DNA from: CALMKX01 sp036274895
GTDB taxonomy: Bacteria; Acidobacteriota; Thermoanaerobaculia; Multivoradales; SZUA-115
Assembly (NCBI GenBank): GCA_036274895.1
Contig: DASUEU010000075.1
Coordinates: 62,001 to 126,000, forward strand
Length of the DNA stretch: 64,000 bases
Direction: 5' to 3'
The notes below the pieces were generated by a model that was not told the DNA's origin, did no database searches, and saw nothing but the letters and a program-made list of their open reading frames with translations. This document shows, piece after piece, positions 7,675 through 20,658 of this stretch (positions are counted from its first letter, which is position 1; every line of letters begins with the position of its first letter). Both the position numbers and the translations under genes were made by a program.

Positions 7675-9615
7675 ATGGAAGCGCAGAACCTCCTCTGGTT
7701 GATCCCCGCCCTGCCCTTCGCCGGTGCCGCGTTGAACGGCATCCTCGGACCGAAGGCGCCGCGCTGGTCAACCAACGCCGTGGCCCTGGGAGCACCGCTC
7801 GCCTCGCTCCTGGTGGCCGTGATCTGTTTGTTCGACTTCTTCGCGCAGGCCGCCCCTCGGCCGGCGATCGAGCAGATCGTCTATGCCTGGACGACCGGTC
7901 CGCTGTCGATCGACGTCGCCTTCCTCCTCGATCAGCTCTCGGCGGTGATGCTCTTCGTGGTCACCTTCGTGGGTTTCCTGATCCATCTCTACTCCGCCGG
8001 CTACATGGCCCACGAGGAGGGCTATCAGCGCTACTTCGTCTACCTCAACCTGTTCATGGGCTCGATGCTGTTGCTCGTCCTGGGCAACAACTTCCTGGTC
8101 ATGTTCATGGGTTGGGAAGGCGTGGGCCTCTGCTCTTACCTGCTGATCGGCTACTACTACCAGGAGACCACGCCGCCGGCCGCGGGTAAGAAGGCGTTCA
8201 TCGTCAACCGCATCGGTGACTTCGGCTTCCTCGCCGGCATCCTGGCGATCTTCGACCGCTTCGGCACCCTCGAGTTCCGCGAGGTCTTCGCCCGGATCAC
8301 CGCGGATGGCGGCGCTGCCAGCGGCACCTACGCGTTGGGGCTCACCTTCGCCAGCTTCGTCGCCCTCTGCCTGTTCATCGGCGCCATGGGCAAGAGCGCG
8401 CAGATCCCGCTCTACGTCTGGCTGCCGGACGCCATGGCCGGCCCGACGCCGGTCTCGGCCCTGATCCACGCCGCCACCATGGTCACCGCAGGCGTCTACA
8501 TGGTGGCCCGGGCCAACGTGATCTATCAGTTGGCACCGGACATCTCCCTGTTCGTGGCGGTGATCGGTGCCTTGACGGCGATCTTCGCCGCCACCATCGG
8601 CCTGGCCCAGAACGACATCAAGAAGGTGCTCGCCTACTCCACCGTCTCGCAGCTGGGCTACATGTTCCTCGCCGCGGGCGTCGGCGCCTACTCGATGGCG
8701 ATCTTCCACCTCGGCACCCACGCCTTCTTCAAGGCCCTGCTCTTCCTGGGCTCCGGCTCGGTGATCCACGCCATGAGCGGTGAGCAGGACATGCGCCAGA
8801 TGGGCGGCTTGAGGAAGCACCTGCCGATCACCTTCTGGACCTTCTTCGTCGGCTGGCTGGCGATCGCCGGCGTGCCCGGGCTGGCCGGCTTCTTCTCCAA
8901 GGACGCCATCCTCGCCGCGACTTTCAGCGCCAACAAGGTGCTGTGGGTGATCGGTCTGATCACCGCCGGGATCACCGCGTTTTACATGTCGCGCCTGGTC
9001 TATCTGACCTTCTTCGGCAAGTTCCGCGGCAGCCATGAGCAGGAGCATCACCTGCACGAGTCACCGTGGACCATGACCGTGCCTCTGGTGATCCTGGCCG
9101 TCGGCTCGGTGGTCGCCGGCTGGATCGGCCTGCCGCCGGTGCTCGCCGAGGTCAACCAGTTCGACCACTTCCTGGCGCCGGTGATCCAGCCCCTCGACGC
9201 CGGCGAGCACGGGGCGCACCACCTCTCGCACACCACCGAGTGGATCCTGATCGCGGCCTCGGTGGGTGTGGCCCTCGCCGGCATCTTCCTCGCCCGGCGG
9301 CTCTACAAGGACCGCGGGCTCGCCGCCGAGCAGGCCTTCTCCGAGCGGGCCCCGGGCGTGCAGCGCCTGCTCGAAGGCAAGTACTTCGTGGACGAGCTCT
9401 ACGATCGATTCATCGTGCGGCCGACGGCTTGGCTGGCCAAGATGTGCTTCAAGGTCGTCGACTCCCTAGTGATCGAAGGCTCGATCGGCGTCGGCACCTT
9501 CTTGACCGAGCTCACCGGTGACCTCGCCCGTTTCTCCACGACCGGCAACGTGCGCAACTACGCCCTGTACTTCTTCCTCGGCGTGGTCGCCCTCTTCTGG
9601 TGGATGATCCTGTAA
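7675..9615 (+). CDS. nuoL: NADH-quinone oxidoreductase subunit L
   Basis: 646 residues, the usual length for the distal proton-pumping subunit with its long lateral helix. Antiporter-like signatures are present: FMGWEGVGLCSYLLIG (key Glu on helix 5), AMAGPTPVSALIHAATMVTA (helix 7-8 Lys/His region) and NDIKKVLAYSTVSQLGYM. The C-terminal region (about 510-640) carries the lateral helix and final anchor. The stop codon is directly followed by the nuoM ATG with no gap. Confidence 0.97.
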   Translation: MEAQNLLWLIPALPFAGAALNGILGPKAPRWSTNAVALGAPLASLLVAVICLFDFFAQAAPRPAIEQIVYAWTTGPLSIDVAFLLDQLSAVMLFVVTFVGFLIHLYSAGYMAHEEGYQRYFVYLNLFMGSMLLLVLGNNFLVMFMGWEGVGLCSYLLIGYYYQETTPPAAGKKAFIVNRIGDFGFLAGILAIFDRFGTLEFREVFARITADGGAASGTYALGLTFASFVALCLFIGAMGKSAQIPLYVWLPDAMAGPTPVSALIHAATMVTAGVYMVARANVIYQLAPDISLFVAVIGALTAIFAATIGLAQNDIKKVLAYSTVSQLGYMFLAAGVGAYSMAIFHLGTHAFFKALLFLGSGSVIHAMSGEQDMRQMGGLRKHLPITFWTFFVGWLAIAGVPGLAGFFSKDAILAATFSANKVLWVIGLITAGITAFYMSRLVYLTFFGKFRGSHEQEHHLHESPWTMTVPLVILAVGSVVAGWIGLPPVLAEVNQFDHFLAPVIQPLDAGEHGAHHLSHTTEWILIAASVGVALAGIFLARRLYKDRGLAAEQAFSERAPGVQRLLEGKYFVDELYDRFIVRPTAWLAKMCFKVVDSLVIEGSIGVGTFLTELTGDLARFSTTGNVRNYALYFFLGVVALFWWMIL

Positions 9616-11235
9616 ATGGAATCCTTCCTCGCGCTGGCAGCGGGCAACACCCTCACCCGCCTGGTGCTCTTCCCGGCGGTGGCGAGCCTGCCCCTCCTCT
9701 TCCTGCGTCGCGACCAGGTGACCAAGGTCTACCTGCTCGTGGTCTCGCTGATCGAGGTGGCGCTCACCTTTCTCTACCTGGGCAGCCACGGCGGGGCCGA
9801 CGGGATCTTCTCCTTGACCCGCGACCTCGGCCCCGACGGCAAGCCCCTCGAGTGGATCCCCCGCTTCGGCATCCGCTTCGACCTGGTGGCCGACGGTATC
9901 TCCTGGCCCCTGGCTGTGCTCGCCGTGCTGCTGGTGCCGGTCGTCCTGCTCGGCTCGTGGAAGGGCATCGAGAAGAAGTGGCCGGCCTACGGCGCTTCCC
10001 TGCTCTGGCTGACCTCCGGCGTGCTCGGCGCTCTGTTCGCCTACGACCTCTTCCTCTTCTACATCTTCTGGGAAGTGATGCTGGTGCCGATGTACCTGAT
10101 CATCGGCGTCTGGGGCGGGGAGCGCAGGATTTACGCCGCGGTGAAGTTCTTCCTCTTCACCATGGCCGGCAGCCTGCTGATGCTCATCGCCATCCTGTGG
10201 CTGGTGGCCACCTACGCCCGCGTGGCCGGGACCTGGAGCTTCGCCTACGAGGATCTGCTGCGCCTCGACCTGCCCTTGGGCGCCCAGATGTGGCTGTTCG
10301 CCGGCTTCGCCCTCGCCTTCCTGATCAAGGTTCCGATGTTCCCGGTGCACACCTGGCTGCCGGACGCCCACGTCGAGGCGCCCACCGGCGGCTCGGTGAT
10401 TCTCGCCGGCATCCTGCTCAAGCTCGGTACCTACGGCTACCTGCGCTTCGCCATGCCGCTCTTCCCGCAGGCGTCGGACGCGGCCCAGCCCCTCCTGCTC
10501 ACCCTGGCCCTGATTGGCATCCTCTACGGCGCCCTGGTCGCCTGGGTGCAGACCGACATGAAGAAGCTGGTGGCCTACTCCTCCGTGGCTCACCTCGGCT
10601 TCGTGATGCTAGGCCTGCTCGCCGCCGACCTGGTGGCCTGGCAGGGGGCCCTGCTCCAGATGATCAACCACGGCCTGTCGACCGGCGCCCTCTTCTTGCT
10701 GGTGGGCATGCTCTACGACCGGCGCCACACCAAGAAGTTCGAGGAGTTCGGCGGCCTCGCCAAGCCGATGCCGGTGTTCGCCTTCTTCCTGGTCTTCTCG
10801 ACCCTGGCCTCGGTCGGCCTGCCCTTGCTCAACGGCTTCGTCGGTGAGTTCATGATCCTGCTCGGGGCCTACCGCACCACCGGCTTCTGGGCGGTGGCGG
10901 CGACCTTCGGCGTGGTGCTCGCCGCGATCTACCTGTTCAAGATGCTGCAGCTGACCCTGTGGGGCCCGATCACCAAGGAGGAGAACCGCAAGCTCCCCGA
11001 TCTCAGCCTGCGGGAGATCTTGAGCCTGGCGCCCCTGGCCGTGCTCATGCTGGTCATCGGCGTCGCCCCGGCCGCCTTCTTGAAGCCGAGCGAGAAGGCC
11101 CTGGCCGCCACCCTGACGCAGTACCAGGAGCGGCTCAAGCAGACTCCGGCCACCGAGGCGAGGCTGCTTCCCCAAGAGATGACGGCCGCCCTTCCGCGCG
11201 GGCCGGTGGTGGTTGGTGAGGAGGTGGAGCGGTGA
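9616..11235 (+). CDS. nuoM: NADH-quinone oxidoreductase subunit M
   Basis: 539 residues, antiporter-like proton-pumping subunit. Visible signatures are FYIFWEVMLVPMYLIIGVWG (conserved Glu), VPMFPVHTWLPDAHVEAPT and TDMKKLVAYSSVAHLGFVM. A short Pro/Glu-rich tail follows the last helix. The gene starts immediately after the nuoL stop and overlaps nuoN by 4 bp. Confidence 0.97.
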   Translation: MESFLALAAGNTLTRLVLFPAVASLPLLFLRRDQVTKVYLLVVSLIEVALTFLYLGSHGGADGIFSLTRDLGPDGKPLEWIPRFGIRFDLVADGISWPLAVLAVLLVPVVLLGSWKGIEKKWPAYGASLLWLTSGVLGALFAYDLFLFYIFWEVMLVPMYLIIGVWGGERRIYAAVKFFLFTMAGSLLMLIAILWLVATYARVAGTWSFAYEDLLRLDLPLGAQMWLFAGFALAFLIKVPMFPVHTWLPDAHVEAPTGGSVILAGILLKLGTYGYLRFAMPLFPQASDAAQPLLLTLALIGILYGALVAWVQTDMKKLVAYSSVAHLGFVMLGLLAADLVAWQGALLQMINHGLSTGALFLLVGMLYDRRHTKKFEEFGGLAKPMPVFAFFLVFSTLASVGLPLLNGFVGEFMILLGAYRTTGFWAVAATFGVVLAAIYLFKMLQLTLWGPITKEENRKLPDLSLREILSLAPLAVLMLVIGVAPAAFLKPSEKALAATLTQYQERLKQTPATEARLLPQEMTAALPRGPVVVGEEVER

Positions 11236-12662
11236 GCGCTCTCGATCTGTCGTCCCTGGCCCCCGAGCTGGCCCTGACGCTCACCGGCATCCTGGTTCTC
11301 CTGCTCGAGGCTTTCATCCCGGCGACCCGGCGCCTGGCCACTCCCTTGACCGTGGCCGGCACCCTGATCGCCGGCTGGCTGGCCCTGGGCCTCGCTCCCG
11401 GGATGAGCTTCGGCGGGCAGCTGGAAGCCTCGGGCAAGACCCTGATCTTCTCTCTCGTGGTGCTGGTCTCGACCGGCCTGACGGCGATCGCTTCCGAGGG
11501 CTTCCTGCGCCGGGAGCGCATCCCGGTGGCCGAGTACCAGGCGATGATCCTGTGGGCGGCGGTAGGCATGCTGCTGATGGTGCGCGCCCAGGAGCTGCTG
11601 ACCATCTTCGTCTGCCTGGAGCTGTTCTCGATCTGCCTCTACGCCCTGGCGGCCTTCCACCGCCAGGTCTCCTGGAGCCTCGAGGCCGCCATCAAGTACT
11701 TCCTGATGGGCGCCTTCGTCAGCTCCTTCGTGCTGCTGGGCATCGGCATCGTCTACGGCGAGACCGCCTCGACCTCCTTGTCGGACCTCGCCCAGTCGCT
11801 TGAGGCGGGGATCGGCTCCCGTTCGCTCCTGACCCTGGCCCTGCTGCTCCTGATCGCCGGCTTCGGCTTCAAGATGAGCCTGGTGCCCTTCCACGCCTGG
11901 TCGCCGGACACCTACCAGGGCGCCCCCTCCCCCTTCGTCGCCTTCCTCTCGGTGGCGCCCAAGGTGGCGAGCGCCTTCGTGATGCTGCGGCTGCTGGAGA
12001 TCCTCGGCAGCAACGCCTTGGGCGACAAATGGCCGCAGCTGATCGGCATCCTAGCCGTGCTGTCGATGGTGCTCGGCAACCTCCTGGCCCTGGTGCAGCG
12101 CGACATCAAGAGAATGTTGGCTTACTCGGGCATCGCCCACATGGGCTACGTGGCGATCGCCCTGGCGCGGCCGACCGACACCGCCTGGGCGCCGGTCGCC
12201 GTCTACCTGCTGGCCTACGCCCTGATGAACGCCGGCGCCTTCGCGGCGGTGGCTCTGCTCTACCGCAAGGCCGGCGAGCCCTCGCAGATCTCCGAGCTGG
12301 CCGGCTACGGCTACCGCTACCCGGTGCTCGGGGCCTGCCTCGCCGTCTCCATGCTCTCCCTGGGCGGCATCCCGCCCACCTTCGGCTTCATCGGCAAGTA
12401 CATGGTCTTCCTCCACGCGATCGAGAACGGCGCCCTGTCCCTGGCGATCGTCGGTGTGGTCGCCAGCCTGGTGGGGGTCTTCTACTACCTGCGCGTGGTC
12501 TACACGCTGTACATGAAGCCCGAAGGCGAGACCGAGACCCTGGTGCTCGACGGCTGGGGTCGGGTGGCGGCGCTGCTCGCCGCGGCCGCGACCCTGGTGC
12601 TCGGAGTCTGGCCCGGGGGGCTGCTGAGGTGGATGTTCGATGCAGTGGCCGGGGCCTCCTGA
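11232..12662 (+). CDS. nuoN: NADH-quinone oxidoreductase subunit N
   Basis: 476 residues, GTG start inside the nuoM stop overlap (4 bp). Third antiporter-like membrane subunit; ELFSICLYALAAF, GFGFKMSLVPFHAWSPDTYQ and QRDIKRMLAYSGIAHMGYV carry the conserved Glu, Lys and loop residues. Its last 23 bp overlap the start of rex, so the repressor is translationally tied to the end of the complex I operon. Confidence 0.97.
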   Translation: MSALDLSSLAPELALTLTGILVLLLEAFIPATRRLATPLTVAGTLIAGWLALGLAPGMSFGGQLEASGKTLIFSLVVLVSTGLTAIASEGFLRRERIPVAEYQAMILWAAVGMLLMVRAQELLTIFVCLELFSICLYALAAFHRQVSWSLEAAIKYFLMGAFVSSFVLLGIGIVYGETASTSLSDLAQSLEAGIGSRSLLTLALLLLIAGFGFKMSLVPFHAWSPDTYQGAPSPFVAFLSVAPKVASAFVMLRLLEILGSNALGDKWPQLIGILAVLSMVLGNLLALVQRDIKRMLAYSGIAHMGYVAIALARPTDTAWAPVAVYLLAYALMNAGAFAAVALLYRKAGEPSQISELAGYGYRYPVLGACLAVSMLSLGGIPPTFGFIGKYMVFLHAIENGALSLAIVGVVASLVGVFYYLRVVYTLYMKPEGETETLVLDGWGRVAALLAAAATLVLGVWPGGLLRWMFDAVAGAS

Positions 12663-13296
12663 GCCACCCGAGACCGGGCTCGGCGAAGTCTCGCCGCTGA
12701 TCGTCAATCGCCTCTCGGTCTATCTCGGGTGCCTGCGCCGCTTGCAGGCGGTGGGGCTGCGGCGGATCTCCTCCAAGGACCTGGCCTCCCGCTTCCGGCT
12801 CTCGGCCACCCAGATCCGCAAGGACCTGGCGATCTTCGGCGACTTCGGCATCCGCGGCGTGGGCTACGACGTCGATCAGCTCGCGGCCCGCCTCACCAGC
12901 GTGCTCGGCCTCGACGCGCCGCGGACGATCGTGGTGGTCGGCGTGGGCAACCTCGGCAGCGCGCTCGCCCGCTATCTCGGCTTCAACACCGGCTCTTTCC
13001 ACGTCGTCGCCGGGGTGGACAACAGCTCGTCGGTGATCGGCCGCAAGGTCGGCAGCTTCCTGGTCCGCCCCACCCGGGACCTGCCCGAAGTGGTGGCCGA
13101 GACCCAGGCCGAGATCGGCCTCCTGACCGTCCCCGCCGAGGCCGCCCAGGAGAACTACGACGCCCTGGTCAAGGCCGGCGTCCGCGGCGTCCTCAACTTC
13201 ACCCCCGCCCGCATCAAACCCGTCCCCGAAGTCCCGGTCAAGGACGTCGACCTGCGGATTCACCTGGAGGAGCTGGCGTTTCTGTTGGCGCGGTAG
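12640..13296 (+). CDS. rex: Redox-sensing transcriptional repressor Rex
   Basis: 218 residues. N-terminal winged helix (about 18-85) with LSATQIRKDLAIFGDFG, the recognition-helix region typical of Rex, followed by a Rossmann NAD(H)-binding domain beginning VVVGVGNLGSALARY and a C-terminal helix for domain swapping. Rex dimers bind DNA when NADH/NAD+ is low and release it when NADH accumulates. The start lies within the end of nuoN, and a Rex-operator-like site sits upstream of nuoA, suggesting feedback control of the operon including rex itself. The stop TAG forms part of a palindromic element shared with the convergent rsmD gene. Confidence 0.95.
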   Translation: MQWPGPPEPPETGLGEVSPLIVNRLSVYLGCLRRLQAVGLRRISSKDLASRFRLSATQIRKDLAIFGDFGIRGVGYDVDQLAARLTSVLGLDAPRTIVVVGVGNLGSALARYLGFNTGSFHVVAGVDNSSSVIGRKVGSFLVRPTRDLPEVVAETQAEIGLLTVPAEAAQENYDALVKAGVRGVLNFTPARIKPVPEVPVKDVDLRIHLEELAFLLAR

Positions 13297-13322
13297 GGGC
13301 GCGGTTCGCGCGCCGTCCCTAC
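13293..13322. repeat. Palindromic element at the rex/rsmD convergent junction
   Basis: A hairpin-forming 30-mer beginning GTAGGG and ending CCCTAC, with about 11 pairs, one G-T wobble, one bulge and a GC-rich loop. The TAG of the left end is the rex stop codon (13294-13296), and the TAG read from the right end on the other strand is the rsmD stop codon (13319-13321). It may act as a bidirectional terminator, though there are no T-tracts. Confidence 0.75.
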
Positions 13323-13864
13323 GGTCTCTCGACGCGAAAAGCGCTGAGGCTCGACTCCCCATACCGCCTCTCCCGCACGCGGACGAGATCCCCCACCCGC
13401 TCCGGAACGGCCACACGCGTGGAGTGCTCGAGGACCAGCTCGCCTTCCGGGGCCAGCCAGGATTGGGCTTGCCGGAGGAGATCTTCGTAGGGTTCGAAGT
13501 CGTAGGGGGGGTCGGCGAAGATCAGGTCGTAGGGCTCTCGGCCGAGGCGTTCCAAGCGATCGAGCTCGGCCGGCAGGCGGGCGGCGATGATCTCGATGCC
13601 GTCGGCTCCCACGGCTTCGAGGTTGGCGCGGAGCTGGCGCAGGATCTTGGCTTCGGCCTCGACGGCGACCGCCCGCACCGCGCCGCGGCTGACGGCTTCG
13701 AGGCTGATCGCGCCGCTGCCGGCGAAGAGGTCGAGCAGGTGGGCGCCGGGGAGACGCTCTCGCCAGGCGGAGAAGAGGGCCTCGCGCACCATCCCGGAGC
13801 TGGGCCGGACACCCGCCGGCACGACCAGGCGACGGCCCTTGTGGAGGCCGGCGGTGATGCGCAG
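13319..13864 (-). CDS. rsmD: 16S rRNA (guanine966-N2)-methyltransferase RsmD
   Basis: 181 residues from a proposed CTG start at 13862-13864. RsmD proteins normally begin MRIIAG; here the frame reads LRITAGLHKGRRLVVPAGVR, and no ATG, GTG or TTG exists at that point, so a CTG initiator is the simplest reading. The first conventional start, GTG at 13822, would remove this conserved N-terminus. SAM-binding DLFAGSGAISLEAVSRGA and the catalytic DPPYDFEPY (family D/NPPY) are present. It methylates G966 of 16S rRNA. It is last in its run, convergent with rex. Confidence 0.85.
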   Translation of the reverse strand: MRITAGLHKGRRLVVPAGVRPSSGMVREALFSAWRERLPGAHLLDLFAGSGAISLEAVSRGAVRAVAVEAEAKILRQLRANLEAVGADGIEIIAARLPAELDRLERLGREPYDLIFADPPYDFEPYEDLLRQAQSWLAPEGELVLEHSTRVAVPERVGDLVRVRERRYGESSLSAFRVERP

Positions 13865-13890
13865 GATGCCGCTGCCCTGCTGCTGTCCGC

Positions 13891-14574
13891 TCAGCGCTCC
13901 TCCTCCATCACCAGGCCGATGAACTCGCCCGAGAGGTTGTCGACGGCGACGTAGATCAGGAACGGCTGGTCCACTCCCACCAGCTCGACGCCCTTCTTGT
14001 CGGTGGTGAAGCCGACCACCCGGAAGCGGATGCCGTCGCGGCGCTCGAGCACGTCGCCGCGTTTGGGCTCATAGCCCCCCGGCAGGCCGCGCAGGTCGGC
14101 CTTCGCCCTCTGCTCGAGCTCCTCGACGATGGCCCGCACCCGCGAGAGGGCGAGCGAGACACTGGCGAAGCGCTCGAGCCGGAAGACCCGCTCCGGCTTC
14201 TCCGGCAGAGCCAGGCGCAGCTCGCAACGCTCGACCCAGGGGCCGCTGGGGGCCGAAGTGTTGGCGTCGGTCTCCCTCAAGTCCTCGGCGGCCAGCCGGC
14301 GCAGGTAGGCGTCGAGCTCGTCCGGGCCCAGCTCGGCCAAGCGCAGCTGCCTTTCCTCGCCCCGCTCCTCGCGCACCCGCACGGTGCCGTTGGCGAAGAG
14401 GGTGACGTCGCGGCGGGCCAGCTCGCTCTCACAGGCCAGGGAGAGGCGCTCGATCGAGCGCAGATCCTGCTCCTCGGCCACCGGCTCGACGTCCTCGGGT
14501 TCCTGGGCCGAGTCGGGCCAAGGGGCCAGCAGGAGGAGGAGCGCGAGAAGCGCGACCGGGCCCCGGATTCTCAT
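13891..14574 (-). CDS. Secreted protein of unknown function
   Basis: 227 residues from ATG 14572-14574, which overlaps the upstream nucleotidyltransferase stop (ATGA). A Sec signal peptide is clear (MRIRGPVALLALLLLLAPWP, cleavage likely after DSA). The mature part is acidic at first (EPEDVEPVAEEQ), then an alpha/beta region with two cysteines and a C-terminal stretch ending in a FLIYVAVDNLSGEFIGL-like strand pattern. No family is recognised. Its position between the tRNA nucleotidyltransferase and rsmD gives no functional hint. Confidence 0.75.
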   Translation of the reverse strand: MRIRGPVALLALLLLLAPWPDSAQEPEDVEPVAEEQDLRSIERLSLACESELARRDVTLFANGTVRVREERGEERQLRLAELGPDELDAYLRRLAAEDLRETDANTSAPSGPWVERCELRLALPEKPERVFRLERFASVSLALSRVRAIVEELEQRAKADLRGLPGGYEPKRGDVLERRDGIRFRVVGFTTDKKGVELVGVDQPFLIYVAVDNLSGEFIGLVMEEER

Positions 14575-17176
14575 GGTCCCGCCGGCTCCGCCTGGGCCCG
14601 GGCGGCCGCCTCGAGCCCGAACGCCATCTCCTCGTCGGGAGAGATCAGGCCGTCCAGCCGGGCGCGGCGTACCGCCTGGAGGGCCCGGCCGACGAGGGGA
14701 CCCGGCGAGAGCCCGCGGGCGACCAGGTCCGAGCCGCGCAGGCGCACCTCGATGCGCCGCAGCTCGCGCACGTAACGCTCCACCCAGCCGCGCTCGTTGC
14801 CGCCCTCGATCCAGAGCAGGAGCAGCTCCTCTTCGGTCAGACGCTCCAGGCATTCGGCCACCTGGTGGGGGCGGCTGGTGGCGGCGCCGGCGACCCGGCG
14901 GGCCTCCTCGCGGACCGCCTCCTCCCCCACCACGGCGCGGCGGTCATCGCCGGTCAGAGCCAGGCGCTGGGCGATCTCGTCCCGCTGATGGCTGGGCAGA
15001 GCGGCCACCAGGGCGGTCAAGAAGGCGCGCCAGCGCACCAGGGCTTTGGGCGTGCGCACCTCCCGCTCCCAGCGGGCGAGGGCCTCGCGCAGCTCGGCCA
15101 GGCGGTTCTTGAGCGACGAACGCCAGAGCAGATCCCCGTGGAGCACGCCCAGCAGGCCGAGCTCGGCGCCCCGTTCCAGGATGGCCAGGACCAGGGCCGG
15201 ATCCTCGAGCCAGCGCACCACCTCGGCCCGCAGCCGGTCCCCCGAGATCCGTTCGAACGCCTTGGCCGCCAGGGCACCGGCCAGCTGGCGCTCGCTCTCG
15301 GGGGCCAGGCGCAAGCCGAGCCGCACCTCGAAGCGCACGGCCCGGAAGGCGCGGGTGGGGTCCTCGAAGAAGGACAGGGCGTGGAGCACCCGCAGGGACT
15401 TCGCCCACAGGTCCTCGACACCGCCCAGCGGATCGATCAGCTCGAAGCCGCCTCCCGGTGGCAAGCGCAGGGCGAGGGCGTTGACGCTGAAGTCGCGGCG
15501 CCTGAGGTCGAGGTCGATCGAGCTGGCTTCCACCCTGGGCAGGGCCGCCAGGCCCTCGTAGGTCTCCACCCGGGCGGAGGCGACGTCGATGCGTGCCCCG
15601 TGCGGCAGGGCCAGGGTGGCGGTCAAGAACTCCGGGTGCCGGCGGACCTCGCCGGGCAGCTCCTTGCCCAGCTCCTCGACCAGGCGGCCGGCGTCGCCCT
15701 CGACCGCCAGGTCGAGATCCCGCACGGGTCGCTCCAGAAGCAGGTCGCGCACCGGCCCGCCGACCAGGAAGACGGGCAGGAAGAGCCGCGCGGCGCTCGC
15801 CCGCACCAGCTCCACCCGCTCCAGCACGGCCGGGGCCAGCAGCTCATCGGCTCGGGCCAGGATGCCCCGCGCCCGTTGCAGAGCCGGCGATGGAGCAGCC
15901 TCGCCCCCATCGAGGCGGCTGAGCAGATCGTCGGGGGTCAGCAGGGCGGGAGGTCCGGTGCGGGAGGGTTCGCCCACGGCCACCACCCGCTCCGGGCTGC
16001 GGGCCAGGGCGCGGGCGAGGGCGGCCGGCGGCGCCTCGGTCCCAAGCTGGGGCACGTCGGCGAGGGCCACCCGCTGGGCCGGCTCGGCCTCGAGCCCCAG
16101 GCGTCCGGCAGCCTCGAGCAGGCCCAGCGTCACGACCAACCGCTCGCCGCCAGCCCCGGCCACCCAGGCCGCGCCCCGTCGCCGGGCGAGGAGACGCCGG
16201 CGGGCTGCGGCCACGGTCACCCGGGCATCCAGCTCGAGGGGCCGCGGCCCGGCGGCAGCCTCCTTCTTGCGCGGCTGGGGCGCCCGGGCCAGGGCCTCGA
16301 GGACGGCCCGTCGGACGGCGGCCACCGGCATGCCGGCGACCGCGAAGCTCACCGCTGCCTCGTCTCCGTTCGGGGCGAAGGCCGCCAGCAGGGTCTTCAA
16401 GGCCAGGCGTTCGGAGGCCCTCTCGACCGCGATGCGCAGGGTGTCCGGTCCCGCCTCGAGGATCACCAGGGCTTCGAGACCCAGGGGTCGTGCCAGGGTT
16501 CGCAGGCGGATCCCCGAGCCCAGGCTCCCCGGCGCCAGCTCGGCGACGCCGACCCGGAGCGGTCCCTCGGTCAGCACTTCCAGGCGGTCGAGGACCCGGC
16601 GCAGCACCGCCAGGCTGACCGCATCCTCGCCGTCGAGCACCAGCTCGCGGGCCACCTCCGGGCTTGCCCCCTGGGCCATCAGCCAGGCTGCCGCGGCCAG
16701 CTCACGGAAGCCGGTCGCCTCGCCACAGAGCCCACCCGTGGCCTGGTAGAGCCCGGCCAGCACGACCGAGGCCTCCATCGCCGCGAGCCCGCGGCCGGCC
16801 TCGCGCAGGGCCTCGACGACCAGGGTCGAGGTGGTGCCGGCCCCGGGGTCGATCCGGCCCTCGACGAAGGGCAGATCCCGCTCGGACGCGGCGTGGTGGT
16901 CGAAGACGTGGAGCTCGATGGCGTGGCCGGGAATCAGCCAGGCCGCGGCGTCACCCAGTCGGTCGGCGCGCCGACAGCCGCAGAGGATCAGCCGCGACAG
17001 AGCCCGGGGATCGAGGCGATCCGGCGTCGCGGGCAAAAGGCCGGCGAGCAAGCCCCTGGCTCGCTCGAGGATCGGCTCCGGAGTCGAGACCGGCAAAGCG
17101 CAGGCTCCCGGGAAGAGATGCCGAGCCACCTGGGCCGCGGCCCAGGAATCGAGGCTCGGCCGGGCGGCCGTGACGA

Positions 17177-17186
<10 letters not shown>
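14571..17186 (-). CDS. tRNA nucleotidyltransferase/poly(A) polymerase fused to DHH-type and CBS-like domains
   Basis: 871 residues. The order matches the large A-adding/CCA-type enzymes with an N-terminal DHH phosphoesterase region (about 1-290), a degenerate CBS-like region (about 310-450), a class II nucleotidyltransferase core (about 470-610; LVGGPVRDLLL, RDLDLAVEGD, RRDFSVNALALRLP) and helical RNA-binding domains to the end. The core should add A or CCA to tRNA 3' ends. In the DHH part only FDHH (about 95-98) is clear. The first motif, usually NPDxDA, reads PSLDSWAA, and the motif-II Asp is replaced in LILCGCRRADRLG, so phosphoesterase activity is probably lost. The start overlaps the dnaE end by 10 bp. 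Confidence 0.9.
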
Positions 17187-20650
<3,464 letters not shown>

Positions 20651-20658
20651 GGCGACCT

